Shown here one piece after another: positions 14,963 through 23,995 of a stretch of DNA of 64,000 bases. Every line of letters starts with the position of its first letter. The stretch's first letter is position 1. The DNA is taken from NCBI RefSeq assembly GCF_003732265.1, contig NZ_MOBK01000001.1, positions 372,001 through 436,000 on the forward strand, in the 5' to 3' direction. The notes under the pieces were generated by a model. That model saw only the letters and a list, made by a program, of their open reading frames with translations, did no database searches and had not been told where the DNA came from. The position numbers and the translations under genes are program-made. Source of the stretch: Pseudomonas brassicacearum. Its GTDB lineage: Bacteria > Pseudomonadota > Gammaproteobacteria > Pseudomonadales > Pseudomonadaceae.

Positions 14963-15292
14963 ATGAACCATACGATCAGACAGAGCCAAGCAGTCCTCCA
15001 AGGGCTGCGTCTCCAGACGTCCCTAGCCACCACCGAAATGTACCAACGCATAGGTCGGGAAGAGCCCGTCCGCATACTGCAGTACACCGTTGTGCCACGC
15101 GGCGGCATCACAGTTGAAGTAATCCAGCGCTCCACTGGTACGGCAAAAAGTGAGCCGTTTGGTCATGACAATACCAGCCAGTTCGCTGCCAGCCACAAGC
15201 CAGCGAAAGCATTCGCTCGCACGCTTCTGCACTGGACCACGGGTTCGGCGCTCCTGCTGATCTTGTTTGCCTACTTCGGCGCAGGACATTGA
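14963..15292 (+). CDS. Small prophage membrane protein, function unknown
   Basis: A 109-aa protein starting at ATG 14963 with AAGGA 6 bases upstream. The N-terminal two thirds are soluble (MNHTIRQSQAVLQGLRLQTS..., VPRGGITVEVIQRSTG), and the C-terminus is one membrane segment (TGSALLLILFAYFGAGH). It lies downstream of the leader terminator, so its expression probably needs antitermination. No family is recognised. Confidence 0.65.
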   Translation: MNHTIRQSQAVLQGLRLQTSLATTEMYQRIGREEPVRILQYTVVPRGGITVEVIQRSTGTAKSEPFGHDNTSQFAASHKPAKAFARTLLHWTTGSALLLILFAYFGAGH

Positions 15293-15664
15293 GACCGATA
15301 AAAAAGCTGGTGCGCCAGCGCCGACAGCAGACTTGGCTGGATCTACCAGCCCACGGAATTGAAGAGGCAGGCCATAACGGAAGAACAGTAGAAGCCGAAG
15401 GCGATAGCCTTCAGACAACGCAAGAAGGATCCAGCCGAAAACGCGGACCTGGGTATCAAAAAACTCATGGTTGATGACTGAGGTGTTTAAACCGGATCTA
15501 AAGCGAATGAAGGATCTAGCGAGGTCCAGAATGAGCAACCGTCATCAAGCTTCCTCAATCGATTCAATGCTGGGCTTCGTTGTGTGCATTATCGGAAAGG
15601 TCCATACATTCATCCACAAGCAGTCGACAGCTTGAAAACACATATTGCAAAAAACAACACAAAC
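15293..15664. other. Gap with no supported gene
   Basis: About 370 bp. A weak plus-strand frame (15289-15474, TTG start, poor ribosome site) and a 34-codon frame from ATG 15531 behind GAGGT exist, but neither has a recognisable product. The end of the minus-strand HEPN-type gene lies at the right border. Confidence 0.4.
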
Positions 15665-16309
15665 TCATGGAAAATATCTATCCTCAAGATACTTTACAAA
15701 ACGACTCAAGCAAACATTCACAACTCCAAATACACTGGCAACATACACCTGCGAAACTTCAAAATTGAACTCACCCACCTCAACTCCAGCAGTTCGCTTA
15801 GCCAACTCTTTTAGTTTTCTTCTCTTATCTGACGTTAGAAACTGCGGATTCCCATAAGCATGAGCAATTGTATTTCTTATCTGGGTTAAATCCGCAAGAA
15901 CTGAGAGTTCATTTTGTGATATTTGAAACTCAAGTCCTAAAACGTGCTGCAGGTAAGTATTCATTCCTGTAGGAATTCCGCCATGACGCATGTCACTCAA
16001 TTCTATTTTTTTGCCCTCAGCCTTCTGAGCATATCTAATCAAATGAATCATCGACCCTTCAAACAACGCAAAAACCGTTAGTATCAATGGCTGCGTAATA
16101 TATCTTGCGAACCCTTGCTCAGCTACATACTCAACGGAAAAATCATGATCTTCAATTGATCCAGTTTCAAGTACTGATTCTATATAGCCTGTCTGGGCAG
16201 ACAACAAAATCTTGGGCATCTGCTTGAGGTACTCACGTAGAATTTCGATTTCCACCTGAATTTCTAGCCCTGGAAAATCGAAATCCACATCATAAAATTT
16301 ATCACTCAT
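15665..16309 (-). CDS. HEPN-motif protein, candidate RNase effector
   Basis: A 214-aa protein with ATG 16309 behind a G-rich ribosome site. It has a helical domain (QPLILTVFALFEGSMIHLIRYAQ, residues 73-95) and then LTQIRNTIAHAYGNP, in which R145-N-x-x-x-H150 fits the R-x4-6-H catalytic motif of HEPN ribonucleases, with the typical polar residue after Arg. HEPN proteins are common toxins and abortive-infection effectors. It lies 29 bp downstream of the AbiC-like membrane protein gene on the same strand and is similarly AT-rich. The HEPN call is from one motif and secondary-structure feel, so it needs a profile search. Confidence 0.6.
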   Translation of the reverse strand: MSDKFYDVDFDFPGLEIQVEIEILREYLKQMPKILLSAQTGYIESVLETGSIEDHDFSVEYVAEQGFARYITQPLILTVFALFEGSMIHLIRYAQKAEGKKIELSDMRHGGIPTGMNTYLQHVLGLEFQISQNELSVLADLTQIRNTIAHAYGNPQFLTSDKRRKLKELAKRTAGVEVGEFNFEVSQVYVASVFGVVNVCLSRFVKYLEDRYFP

Positions 16310-16338
16310 AGCATTGCCCCCCCTAATCACGCCGTGGC

Positions 16339-17133
16339 TTAGAATTGGATATCTAATATCTGTGTACCTGGTTCCACAAGACGCAAAAGCTTACGTCGAT
16401 CGGAATGAAACGGATCGTGCGTGACTCCCTCAAAAAACTCAGCGGCCAACAGGTATTCCAAATGAACGCGATGTTTTTCAGAAAACAACATAAAATAGAA
16501 TAACAACCCCCTACCAGATTTATTGATCTGGGATCGTAATGCACTTAATGCAAAATCTTTTTGCTCATCGTTTGTCCCATACCGATAAATATATGAAATA
16601 ATAAAAATTATTGAGTCAAAATACGAATCGGTCGAGGCCGAAAATCTAGATCTTACACTAACATAGGAGCCAGCAATACTGTCAAGGTACTCGCGATCTC
16701 CGACACCCTCCAACTCTAAGGAACCGAGTTCAGTTCGCACCCTATACCATAAATAATTAATCACTTTAAAACTATCCAACTCACGCTCTGGCTTCTCGAC
16801 TTTCACCCGAACAAACAAACTTTTCCCTACCTCTATGTTTGCCGCAAGCAATTGAAATAGTCTCGTATCGAAGATCTGTTCTTCATGACGTTTGTCCGAC
16901 TCTTGCGCCGCAGCCAATTGAATTGATACTGTATAAAGTAGAACTACAAACGCAAAAAAAGAAAGGAGCGGATTTAAAACACCTCCAAAATAGTCACCAA
17001 ATTGCCCCCACACATCCTGTTTGTCGGATAGTCCCATCGTAAAGTTTTTAATATAGAAAAGAACAACGCCAACAACGAGAAGCACTACAAAAAAAGCAGT
17101 AAGCATAAGTACTTTGTTAATTTTCGAGTTCAT
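16339..17133 (-). CDS. Membrane protein of the putative phage abortive infection (AbiC-like) type
   Basis: A 264-aa protein with ATG 17133 (AAGG-containing ribosome site). There are two transmembrane segments (about residues 7-28 and 52-73) separated by the conserved-looking WGQFGDYFGGVLNPLLSFFAF, then a cytoplasmic helical domain beginning IFDTRLFQLLAANIEV. This layout matches the family often labelled putative phage abortive infection protein. Together with the HEPN-motif gene downstream it may be a sensor-effector defence pair. The AT-rich composition and location next to the integrase fit a moron. Mechanism is not known. Confidence 0.68.
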   Translation of the reverse strand: MNSKINKVLMLTAFFVVLLVVGVVLFYIKNFTMGLSDKQDVWGQFGDYFGGVLNPLLSFFAFVVLLYTVSIQLAAAQESDKRHEEQIFDTRLFQLLAANIEVGKSLFVRVKVEKPERELDSFKVINYLWYRVRTELGSLELEGVGDREYLDSIAGSYVSVRSRFSASTDSYFDSIIFIISYIYRYGTNDEQKDFALSALRSQINKSGRGLLFYFMLFSEKHRVHLEYLLAAEFFEGVTHDPFHSDRRKLLRLVEPGTQILDIQF

Positions 17134-17317
17134 TTTTTGCCTTCCCCCTACCAAAGGCAGCATTATTTACTCATTCACCATCAATTTGCCACCATGCCGC
17201 ATCGGATCTCGAGGCTGGAGTCTGCTGAAAGTAGAACTAAGCCATAGATCTCATTCATCAACTAGCGCACAAACAAATCCTACCCCCTTCTGCCGCCAAG
17301 CGCGGCACGGACAGCTC

Positions 17318-17524
17318 ATGAGCATTCAATTTTTATCGCACGAAGAGGTTTGCGAACTGACTGGCGCGCGGACCAAGGCAGGACAAATCCTGAACCTCAA
17401 GAAAAACGGTGTTAGGCACACCATCAAGATGAATGGTTGGCCAAGCGTGACTGTGATTGCCGTTACAGCCGTCGGCATGTTCGAGCTAGAAAAACCCGTA
17501 TGGAAATCACGCAAGGCAAGCTGA
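17318..17524 (+). CDS. DUF4224 protein, excisionase-like neighbour of integrase
   Basis: A 68-aa protein (MSIQFLSHEEVCELTGARTKAGQILNLKKNGVRHTIKMNGWP...), which fits DUF4224, a small domain regularly encoded directly upstream of phage integrases. The LSHEEVCELTGARTKAGQ region could be a winged-helix DNA reader. The stop is 1 bp before the integrase ATG, so the two are coupled. A recombination-directionality (Xis) role is inferred from position. Confidence 0.75.
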   Translation: MSIQFLSHEEVCELTGARTKAGQILNLKKNGVRHTIKMNGWPSVTVIAVTAVGMFELEKPVWKSRKAS

Positions 17525-17525
17525 C

Positions 17526-18557
17526 ATGGGAAGACGACCAAGCAAACCTGGCTCTATAGCCCGGTTGCGAGAACGCAAGAAAGCCAGCGGCCGGGTTTTC
17601 TATTACTACGATACCGGCGGTAAGGACCGCAAAGAGATCCCACTGGGTAGCGACTATGGCCTGGCGATCATGGAATATGCAAAATTTGAGCGTGACCGGA
17701 CCGCGACTGACCTGGTGGCCAAGGTGATCACCTTCCGCTACGTCGCCGAAAAGTACATGGTCGACATCGTCCCTTCCAAAGGCAAAGCCACCCAGTTCGA
17801 CAACAAACGGGAGGTGAAGAACCTGATTGCGTTCTTCGATGACCCGCCAGCGCCACTGGAAACGATCGAGCCGCTACATGTCCGACAATACCTAACATGG
17901 CGGAAAGCAGCGCCAGTACGAGCAAATCGAGAAAAAGCTTTGCTCAGTGCAATTTGGAACTATGCCAGGGACAAGGGCTACACGTCACTAGCCAACCCCT
18001 GCGCGGGCATCAAGGGCAATAAAGAGACGGGGCGGGATACATACGTCGAGGATGAGCTCTTCAAGCGTGTGCACGATAAGGCCGATCTTGGACTGCAAGA
18101 TGCCATGGACCTAGCTTATCTGACTGGCCAACGTGTCACCGACACGCGACTGATGGACGAGCGGGATGTCCGTGACGGACAAATTTGGGTACTTCAGGGA
18201 AAAACAAAGGCAAAGCGGCGAATAGAAGTCACCGGTGAGTTGAAGGTGCTGATTGATCGAATCATGTCCCGAAAGTCAGGACATAAGGTCCGCTCGACGC
18301 GGCTGATCGTGTCAGAGGATGGCGTACCGATGACGGTGGCCATGTTGCGCAGGAGGTTTGATATGGCCCGAGAGGCCGCGGGAGTTTCAAAACCGGAGTT
18401 TCAAATGCGCGACTTACGTGCAAAGGCCGGTACGGACAAGGCAGAATCCAGTGGTGACATCATGCAGGCCAAGGATCAACTTGGGCATACCACCGTTGTT
18501 ATGACGGAGCAGTACATCCGCAACCGTAAGGGCAAAAAAGTTTCGCCAACTAAGTGA
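17526..18557 (+). CDS. int: Prophage tyrosine integrase
   Basis: A 343-aa integrase next to tRNA-Leu. Catalytic residues visible are Arg203 (LTGQRVTDT), Lys (QGKTKAKRR near 227-230), Arg299 in QMRDLRAKAG, His322 (LGHTTVV) and Tyr331 (TEQYIRNR). The first position of the HxxR box, normally His, is Arg296. The N-terminus (MGRRPSKPGSIARLRERKKASGRVFYYYDT) fits an arm-type DNA-binding domain. It is coupled to the DUF4224 gene and reads toward the attachment site. It should catalyse insertion into, and with Xis excision from, the 3' end of tRNA-Leu. Confidence 0.93.
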   Translation: MGRRPSKPGSIARLRERKKASGRVFYYYDTGGKDRKEIPLGSDYGLAIMEYAKFERDRTATDLVAKVITFRYVAEKYMVDIVPSKGKATQFDNKREVKNLIAFFDDPPAPLETIEPLHVRQYLTWRKAAPVRANREKALLSAIWNYARDKGYTSLANPCAGIKGNKETGRDTYVEDELFKRVHDKADLGLQDAMDLAYLTGQRVTDTRLMDERDVRDGQIWVLQGKTKAKRRIEVTGELKVLIDRIMSRKSGHKVRSTRLIVSEDGVPMTVAMLRRRFDMAREAAGVSKPEFQMRDLRAKAGTDKAESSGDIMQAKDQLGHTTVVMTEQYIRNRKGKKVSPTK

Positions 18558-18586
18558 ATTGCGGACCAACTCTAAAATTGCGGACC
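18557..18586. repeat. Two 11-bp direct repeats beside int
   Basis: AATTGCGGACC occurs at 18557-18567 and 18576-18586, a 19-bp period, between the integrase stop and the tRNA-Leu 3' end. Placement fits arm-type integrase binding sites. Confidence 0.55.
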
Positions 18587-18595
18587 AGAAACAAA

Positions 18596-18636
18596 CAAGG
18601 GTTTGCATCAGCTTTCGCCCGCAAACCCTTGATTTT
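18596..18636. terminator. Bidirectional terminator between int and tRNA-Leu
   Basis: CAAGGGTTTGC (18596-18606) pairs perfectly with 18621-18631 around a 14-nt loop. On the minus strand TTTGTTTC follows (tRNA-Leu end); on the plus strand ATTTTAG follows (int end). Confidence 0.7.
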
Positions 18637-18672
18637 AGATGGTGCCCGAAGCCGGAATCGAACCGGCACGCC
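18637..18672. other. Probable prophage attachment core at tRNA-Leu 3' end
   Basis: The integrase gene ends 83 bp from the intact 3' end of tRNA-Leu, and host genes begin right after it. Phage integrases commonly recombine within the tRNA 3' end (T arm and acceptor), so the core is placed here. The duplicate copy should be at the other prophage end, outside this window, so the core length cannot be read. Confidence 0.45.
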
Positions 18673-18726
18673 CTTACGAGCGGGGGATTTTAAGTCCCAT
18701 GCGTCTACCAGTTTCGCCATTCGGGC
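18640..18726 (-). tRNA. tRNA-Leu (anticodon TAA)
   Basis: An 87-nt tRNA including encoded CCA. The 5' GCCCGAA pairs with 3' TTCGGGC, the anticodon loop is CTTAAAA (TAA), there is a long variable arm as expected for Leu, and the T loop is GGTTCGATTCC. The gene is intact on this side of the prophage. Confidence 0.97.
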
Positions 18727-18876
18727 GGTAGCGCGGTGAAGCAGTCTGAAGACTGACAAATGACGACCTGGCAGTTCTGACGCTTGTGCAACAGAGGGGG
18801 AAATATATACACCCCGCCCCGGTGAAGCAAGTTCGCAGTTGACCTTTTCAAGACAAAATCCTGCAGGGCTGCGGAA

Positions 18877-18913
18877 ATAAAAAAGCTCCGTAAATCATAG
18901 ATCTACGGAGCTT
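18877..18913 (-). terminator. Terminator between tRNA-Cys and tRNA-Leu
   Basis: On the minus strand AAGCTCCGTA pairs with TACGGAGCTT (plus positions 18904-18913 and 18883-18892), followed by TTTTTATTT. It should end the pgsA-tRNA-Gly-tRNA-Cys transcript, so tRNA-Leu may have its own promoter. Confidence 0.75.
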
Positions 18914-18921
18914 GTTTATAG

Positions 18922-18995
18922 TGGAGGCCGAGGTCGGAATCGAACCGGCGTAGGTGGATTTGCAATCCACTGCATAACCATTTTGCTACTCGGCC
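18922..18995 (-). tRNA. tRNA-Cys (anticodon GCA)
   Basis: A 74-nt tRNA with encoded CCA; acceptor GGCCGAG/CTCGGCC, anticodon loop TTGCAAA (GCA) and T loop GGTTCGATTCC. It lies between tRNA-Gly and tRNA-Leu in the usual Pseudomonas order. Confidence 0.97.
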
Positions 18996-19040
18996 TCAAA
19001 CATTTGCTGTCAGTAGCACAACAACAAATGTGTTCAAACT

Positions 19041-19116
<76 letters not shown>

Positions 19117-19179
19117 GTCTTGGTGTGGCGCATTCTATAGAATCCAGAAGCCCCGTCAACCCCTTGATTCAAAAAAGTT

Positions 19180-19740
19180 TTATTTCTTTTCAACGTCGGT
19201 CTTCAGATGTGGCCAGGCAGCCCGCAAGTACTGGACCATGGACCACAATGTCAGGCCCGCAGACACCAGCAACAAGGCATAACCGATCAAGACCCAGAAG
19301 CTAAAGTCTGACGGATTGGCCAGCAGGATCACCAGCGCGAGCATTTGCGCGGCGGTTTTCCATTTGCCCAGGTTCGATACCGCAACGTGAGCACGGGCGC
19401 CGAGCTCGGCCATCCATTCGCGTAATGCCGAAACGACAATTTCGCGACCGATGATGACGGCGGCCGGCAGCGTGAGCCACAGGTTGCCGTGTTCCTGCAC
19501 CAGCAAGACCAGTGCGACGGCGACCATCAGCTTGTCAGCCACAGGATCGAGGAACGCGCCGAACGGAGTACTTTGCTCCAGGCGTCGAGCCAGATAACCA
19601 TCCAGCCAGTCTGTGGCGGCAGCAAAGGCGAAGACCGAGGCGGAGGCCACGTAGCTCCATTGGTAAGGCAGGTAGAACAGCAAAATGAAGATCGGGATGA
19701 GCAGGACGCGTAGAACGGTAATCAGATTAGGGATATTCAT
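19180..19740 (-). CDS. pgsA: CDP-diacylglycerol-glycerol-3-phosphate 3-phosphatidyltransferase
   Basis: A 186-aa inner-membrane enzyme making phosphatidylglycerophosphate, the committed step to phosphatidylglycerol and cardiolipin. The CDP-alcohol phosphotransferase signature is present: [27 protein letters not shown] (D-G-x2-A-R-x8-G-x3-D-x3-D; about residues 44-70). There are several membrane helices, including [23 protein letters not shown] at the start. The ATG at 19740 is preferred over one two codons upstream. It follows uvrC by 32 bp and precedes the tRNA genes, a conserved gamma-proteobacterial order. Confidence 0.96.
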   Translation of the reverse strand: MNIPNLITVLRVLLIPIFILLFYLPYQWSYVASASVFAFAAATDWLDGYLARRLEQSTPFGAFLDPVADKLMVAVALVLLVQEHGNLWLTLPAAVIIGREIVVSALREWMAELGARAHVAVSNLGKWKTAAQMLALVILLANPSDFSFWVLIGYALLLVSAGLTLWSMVQYLRAAWPHLKTDVEKK

Positions 19741-19772
19741 CGGCACAACTGGCTACGAGGTGAGTTGGCATT

Positions 19773-21596
19773 CTACTCGCTGTGCAGATTTGCATAAATC
19801 AACTCTGCGAGCTTTTTACTGATCCCGGGTGCTTTGGCGATCTCTTCGATGCTGGCACGAGACAGCTCCTGCAATCCACCAAAATGTTTCAATAAATCGC
19901 GACGCCGTGTCGGCCCGACGCCGGCGACGCCTTCGAGCGTGGACGTGCGACGGGTTTTGCCACGGCGAGCGCGGTGCCCGGTAATGGCGAAACGGTGAGC
20001 TTCGTCGCGTATTTGCTGAATCAAATGCAGCGCGGGGGAATCACCGCGCAAGGTGAATTCGTGGGCCGCGTCGTTGAGGTACAAGGTTTCGAAACCGGCC
20101 TTGCGCGTCGCCCCTTTGGCCACTCCCAACAGGATCAGATCCGGCACCGCCAGCTCATTGAGCACGTCACGGGCCATGGACAGCTGACCTTTGCCGCCGT
20201 CAACCAACAGAATATCCGGCAGCTTGCCCTCACCGTCCTTCAGCTTGCTGAAGCGGCGGGTCAGGGCCTGATGCATCGCGGCGTAGTCATCCCCCGCCGT
20301 CACGCCCTCGATGTTGTAGCGGCGATAATCGGATTTGATCGGGCCTTCCGGGCCAAACACCACGCACGACGCCACGGTGGCTTCGCCGCTGGAATGGCTG
20401 ATGTCGTAGCACTCCAGACGCTGCGGTGGCTCGTCCAGGTTCAAGACTTCCGCCAGTGCATCGAAACGTGCCGCGACGTGCTGACGGTTCGCCAGGCGCG
20501 CGCTCAAGGCCTGCTCGGCGTTGGTGACCGCCAGTTGCTGCCAGCGTGCTCGCGTGCCACGCACCCGATGACTGATGGTCAGTTCACGCCCGCGCAAGGC
20601 TTCGATGGCCTCGATCAGCGTAGGGAAGTCTTCATGAACCACGTTGACGATCAGCTCACTCGGCAAGTCGCGCTCGGGACTGGTGATGAAGTATTGACCG
20701 AGAAAGGCGGCCATGACTTCGGAAACGTCTTCGTCGATACCGGTTTGCGGGAAGAAATTCTTGCTGCCCAATACCCGACCGCCGCGCACGCTGATCAAGT
20801 GAACGCAAGCACCGCCGGGATTGACGAAGGCGGCGATCACGTCGATATCGCCGGTGCCGCCTTCCATGCTTTGCTGGTCCTGGACTCGACGCAGCAAGGA
20901 AATCTGGTCGCGCAATTCGGCAGCACGTTCGAACTCAAGGTTGATCGCCGCCTCTTCCATGCCCGCGGACAACTCGTCCGTCAGCGCATTGCTGCGGCCC
21001 TCAAGGAACATCACCGAGTGGCGCACGTCTTCGGCATACACCTCGGGCTCGACCAAGCCCACACACGGCGCCTTGCAACGCTTGATCTGATATTGCAGGC
21101 AAGGTCGGGTGCGGTTCTTGTAATAGCTGTCTTCGCATTGACGAACAAAAAAGGTCTTCTGCAGAAGACTCAGGCTTTCGCGAATCGCCCCGGCGCTCGG
21201 GTACGGACCAAAATATTTTCCCTTGGCCTTCTTCGCACCGCGATGAATGCTCAAGCGCGGGAACTGGCCATCCGAGAGAAAGACGTAGGGGTACGATTTG
21301 TCATCGCGCAGCAGGATGTTGTAGGGCGGGCGCCATTCCTTGATCAGCGTCTGCTCAAGCAGCAGGGCTTCGGTCTCGTTGGCGGTGATGGTGGTTTCGA
21401 CCTGAGCGATCCGCGCCACCAGCGCTGCGGTCTTGGGCGCCAGACCGGATTTGCGGAAATAGCTCGACAGGCGATTTTTCAGGTTCTTGGCTTTGCCGAC
21501 ATATAACAGACGCGCATCGCTGTCGAACATGCGATACACACCGGGACGCCCACTGACCGTCGATAGAAAGGCGCTTGGATCGAAGACTTCAGTCAT
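19773..21596 (-). CDS. uvrC: UvrABC excinuclease subunit C
   Basis: A 607-aa nucleotide-excision-repair nuclease that makes both incisions at a lesion marked by UvrA/UvrB. The GIY-YIG domain is at the N-terminus ([29 protein letters not shown], residues 19-50). A UvrB-binding UVR motif follows near residue 205. The central RNase H-like domain includes [21 protein letters not shown], and two helix-hairpin-helix motifs ([31 protein letters not shown]) end the protein. Length is normal. It starts 2 bp after the gacA stop, the standard gacA-uvrC arrangement. Confidence 0.98.
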   Translation of the reverse strand: MTEVFDPSAFLSTVSGRPGVYRMFDSDARLLYVGKAKNLKNRLSSYFRKSGLAPKTAALVARIAQVETTITANETEALLLEQTLIKEWRPPYNILLRDDKSYPYVFLSDGQFPRLSIHRGAKKAKGKYFGPYPSAGAIRESLSLLQKTFFVRQCEDSYYKNRTRPCLQYQIKRCKAPCVGLVEPEVYAEDVRHSVMFLEGRSNALTDELSAGMEEAAINLEFERAAELRDQISLLRRVQDQQSMEGGTGDIDVIAAFVNPGGACVHLISVRGGRVLGSKNFFPQTGIDEDVSEVMAAFLGQYFITSPERDLPSELIVNVVHEDFPTLIEAIEALRGRELTISHRVRGTRARWQQLAVTNAEQALSARLANRQHVAARFDALAEVLNLDEPPQRLECYDISHSSGEATVASCVVFGPEGPIKSDYRRYNIEGVTAGDDYAAMHQALTRRFSKLKDGEGKLPDILLVDGGKGQLSMARDVLNELAVPDLILLGVAKGATRKAGFETLYLNDAAHEFTLRGDSPALHLIQQIRDEAHRFAITGHRARRGKTRRTSTLEGVAGVGPTRRRDLLKHFGGLQELSRASIEEIAKAPGISKKLAELIYANLHSE

Positions 21597-21598
21597 TG

Positions 21599-22240
21599 TC
21601 AGAGGCTGGCATCGACCATGCCGTGACGAACCGCCAACAGCGTCAGCTCGACATCACTGCTGATCGAAAGCTTCTCGAAAATGCGGTAACGGTAAGTGTT
21701 GACCGTTTTGGGCGACAGGCAAAGCTTGTCGGAAATGATCTGGACCTTCTGGCAGCCGACAATCATCAACGCGATCTGGATCTCGCGCTCGGACAACGCA
21801 TCGAAGGGCGAATCGTTGGTTGGCTGGAAAGACTTGATCGCCAGTTGCTGGGCAATCTGCGGGCTGATGTAGCGTTGACCGGCAAATACCAGGCGAATCG
21901 CCTGGACCATTTCCGGCAACCCAGCGCCCTTGGTCAGGTAACCGGCGGCGCCCGCCTGCAGCAACCGCGTCGGAAACGGATCTTCCTCACAGACGGTGAC
22001 CGCGACGACTTTGATGTCCGGATGACTGCGCAACAGTTTGCGCGTGGCTTCAAGACCGCCGATACCGGGCATCTTGACGTCCATCAACACCACATCGGGT
22101 TTCAATTCACGCGCTTTCAGCAGGGATTCTTCCCCTGATTCAGCCTGGCCGACTACTTGCAGGCCATCGATGTCAGCCAGCATTCGTGTAATGCCTGTAC
22201 GAACGAGATCATGGTCATCGACTACTAGCACCCTAATCAA
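21599..22240 (-). CDS. gacA: Global response regulator GacA (UvrY/SirA)
   Basis: A 213-aa response regulator of the GacS/GacA system that activates small RNAs (RsmX/Y/Z) controlling secondary metabolism. The receiver domain carries Asp8-Asp9, phosphorylation Asp54 ([10 protein letters not shown]) and Lys104 (YLTKGAG). The C-terminal LuxR/FixJ HTH is [39 protein letters not shown]. Translation starts at TTG 22240 with GAGGTG 6 bases upstream, as reported for pseudomonads; no other start fits. The sequence matches P. fluorescens-group GacA as I remember it. gacA mutants arise often in culture, but this copy looks intact. Confidence 0.97.
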   Translation of the reverse strand: MIRVLVVDDHDLVRTGITRMLADIDGLQVVGQAESGEESLLKARELKPDVVLMDVKMPGIGGLEATRKLLRSHPDIKVVAVTVCEEDPFPTRLLQAGAAGYLTKGAGLPEMVQAIRLVFAGQRYISPQIAQQLAIKSFQPTNDSPFDALSEREIQIALMIVGCQKVQIISDKLCLSPKTVNTYRYRIFEKLSISSDVELTLLAVRHGMVDASL

Positions 22241-22367
22241 GCAGACACCTCGCGAATTGGTCTTATTGGGTTGCCGGACACCTTAGCAAAAAGCAACTGG
22301 CAGACCTAGCGGCAAGCGTCATATAAAAAGTATCAATACATCTTGAAAGGCTTGTCGCCAGCGCGTT

Positions 22368-22811
22368 TCAGCGATGAAGCCTGTAGATATCACGCTGCAT
22401 TCTCAGGAAACACTCATCCTGACCGACCACCTCCAGCCCTTTTCGTTCGTAAAGCTTTTTTGCCGGATTATTTTCAAAAACGGTAAGCCGTAACGCCGGG
22501 CGTCGTTCCTTGCACGCCAGCGCGAAGACCTGATCGATCACCCAACCACCTGCGCCCTGCCCCTGAAACGCTTCGAGCACATGCAGTTCGCGGATGTACA
22601 AGGCGTTCGCACCGCGACTCAGGCTGACAAAACCCAACACCACTTCATTGCGCACAATCATACGGTTCTCGCGCCCCGCCCAGGCGACATCAAACGCCTC
22701 ATCCAGCCAAAGGTGATCGTGCTGAATGTAATAGCGCAGCATGTTGTCGCAGGTCAGTTTTCGGGCGAAGTCGAGGTCCGCGGATGACGCCAGACGCCAT
22801 TCGAAACTCAT
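22368..22811 (-). CDS. GNAT-family N-acetyltransferase
   Basis: A 147-aa acetyltransferase. The acetyl-CoA motif is ALYIRELHVLEAFQGQGAGGWVIDQVFALA (Q/R-x2-G-x-G/A; about residues 70-98), followed by LRLTVFENNPAKKLYERKGLEVVGQDE (motif B). The substrate cannot be told from sequence. The ATG is directly after the nitrilase stop (TGAATG), so the two are co-translated. Confidence 0.88.
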   Translation of the reverse strand: MSFEWRLASSADLDFARKLTCDNMLRYYIQHDHLWLDEAFDVAWAGRENRMIVRNEVVLGFVSLSRGANALYIRELHVLEAFQGQGAGGWVIDQVFALACKERRPALRLTVFENNPAKKLYERKGLEVVGQDECFLRMQRDIYRLHR

Positions 22812-23570
22812 TCAAGCCTCCGCAACGTCAACAACAGTGCCGCTCCAGCCAGCCGCCTCGCGGCGCGCCACCACCATTACGTTCCCCGTACCCCGCGCCG
22901 CAGCAATCAGCGAACCGTCCGACGCCCAGATGGCGCTGCGTCCTGCAGACTCCCAGCCTCCGGTCGCAGCGCCGTGGTTGGCCATCAGCACCGTCATTGA
23001 ATGCGCGCTGGCGTAGCCTTGCAGCAGTGCGGTGTCCGGGGCATAGCCGTTTTCCGTGATCAGCACACCGGCCGCATAGAGGTCAGCGCCCTGCTCTGCG
23101 GCAGCGGCAGCATGACTGGCGTGAGAAAAATCCGCACACACCGCCAGTGCGACGGTATCGCCACCGACGGTCAACATCGAGCCACCTGTGCCCGGTGCAA
23201 ACGCTACCTCCTCGCCGGGGTGCAGATGCTGTTTGCTGTAGACCCCGAGCGAACCATCGGCGCCCAACACCAACGCACCAATCAATACCGGCAAATCATC
23301 CGACAGCCGAATCGGCATGCCGACCACACTGGTGACGCCGACTTCCCGGGCAAAATCCCGCAACGGTTGCAATACTTCGGCATTCGGCGCGATGGCCAAT
23401 TCGGCTGCAAGGCCACGCTCATAGCCGGTCAGCGACAACTCCGGAAAGACCAGCAACTGAACGCCCTGTTCCGCTGCTATCAGCATGAAACGCTGATGCA
23501 GCGCAATGTTGGTGGCGAGATCACCGGCGACCGAGATCGATTGAGCGGCGGCAATGGTCAATGGCGTCAT
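22812..23570 (-). CDS. Carbon-nitrogen hydrolase (nitrilase superfamily)
   Basis: A 252-aa hydrolase. The catalytic triad is visible: Glu (LLVFPELSLTGYERG, about residue 42), Lys (YSKQHLHPGEE, near 112) and Cys (VALAVCADFSH, near 146). Members cleave amides or nitriles; this short single-domain type includes omega-amidase-like enzymes, and no substrate can be assigned. The ATG at 23570 has AAGGAC upstream. It forms a two-gene unit with the GNAT gene. Confidence 0.88.
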   Translation of the reverse strand: MTPLTIAAAQSISVAGDLATNIALHQRFMLIAAEQGVQLLVFPELSLTGYERGLAAELAIAPNAEVLQPLRDFAREVGVTSVVGMPIRLSDDLPVLIGALVLGADGSLGVYSKQHLHPGEEVAFAPGTGGSMLTVGGDTVALAVCADFSHASHAAAAAEQGADLYAAGVLITENGYAPDTALLQGYASAHSMTVLMANHGAATGGWESAGRSAIWASDGSLIAAARGTGNVMVVARREAAGWSGTVVDVAEA

Positions 23571-23731
23571 GTTTCGTCCTTGTGACGTTGGAGGGTGGGC
23601 GAAACACAAAGTGTGTCATAAACCAGCGCGCACTCAAGCGATAGAAAACGCCGTCGGCGATCGATAGCAATTTCTGATTGAAACCGCGCACCGGCCTCTA
23701 GTAAGCTCGGCGCATCCATCGGAGACAGACC

Positions 23732-23860
23732 ATGCTCAACGCCCTCTCACAGCTTCCAACTGCCAGCGCTCAGCGTTCGGTGGCGGCTGCGCGAGTGAAT
23801 GACGTCTGTGCTTCGGTCAGCTTTTATTTTGGGTATTGGTTTAGCCACTGGCGCGCCTGA
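23732..23860 (+). CDS. Aromatic-rich leader peptide of the DAHP synthase attenuator
   Basis: A 42-aa peptide from ATG 23732 (GGAG 8 bases upstream) whose end is SFYFGYWFSHWRA, seven aromatic codons in twelve. It is followed 47 bp later by a strong terminator (23908-23947) and then the DAHP synthase. Ribosome stalling at Phe/Tyr/Trp codons when the charged tRNAs are scarce would favour an antiterminator, so transcription continues to the synthase. This follows the logic of trp and phe leaders; the exact alternative fold was not worked out. Confidence 0.82.
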   Translation: MLNALSQLPTASAQRSVAAARVNDVCASVSFYFGYWFSHWRA

Positions 23861-23907
23861 TACCTACACGGCGCCCACTTTAAACGGGTCGCCGCCAGAG
23901 TTTTCCA

Positions 23908-23947
23908 AACCCCCGGTCGGCCTCCCGACCGGGGGTTTTGTTTTTTC
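23908..23947 (+). terminator. Attenuator terminator upstream of DAHP synthase
   Basis: AACCCCCGGTCGG (23908-23920) pairs perfectly with CCGACCGGGGGTT (23925-23937) around CCTC, with TTTTGTTTTTT at the end. It is a very strong terminator inside the leader of the aromatic gene. Confidence 0.9.
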
Positions 23948-23995
23948 AGCCCCGAACACTTTTGCGACACACCAGACACTTTGAGGATTCACGAC

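Noticed and set aside
15289..15474. 61-codon frame after the small membrane protein gene
   Set aside because: TTG start with a badly spaced ribosome site and no recognisable product.
1..18640. Insertion sequences or transposons in the prophage
   Set aside because: No transposase gene or terminal inverted repeats seen; both recombinases are tyrosine integrases.
19974..21506. 510-codon plus-strand frame opposite uvrC
   Set aside because: Shadow of an unmistakable uvrC; composition is Gln/Arg/His-rich as expected for antisense of GC-rich genes.
22238..22240. TTG start of gacA as a defect
   Set aside because: A TTG start with a good ribosome site is known for gacA in pseudomonads, and the protein is full length.
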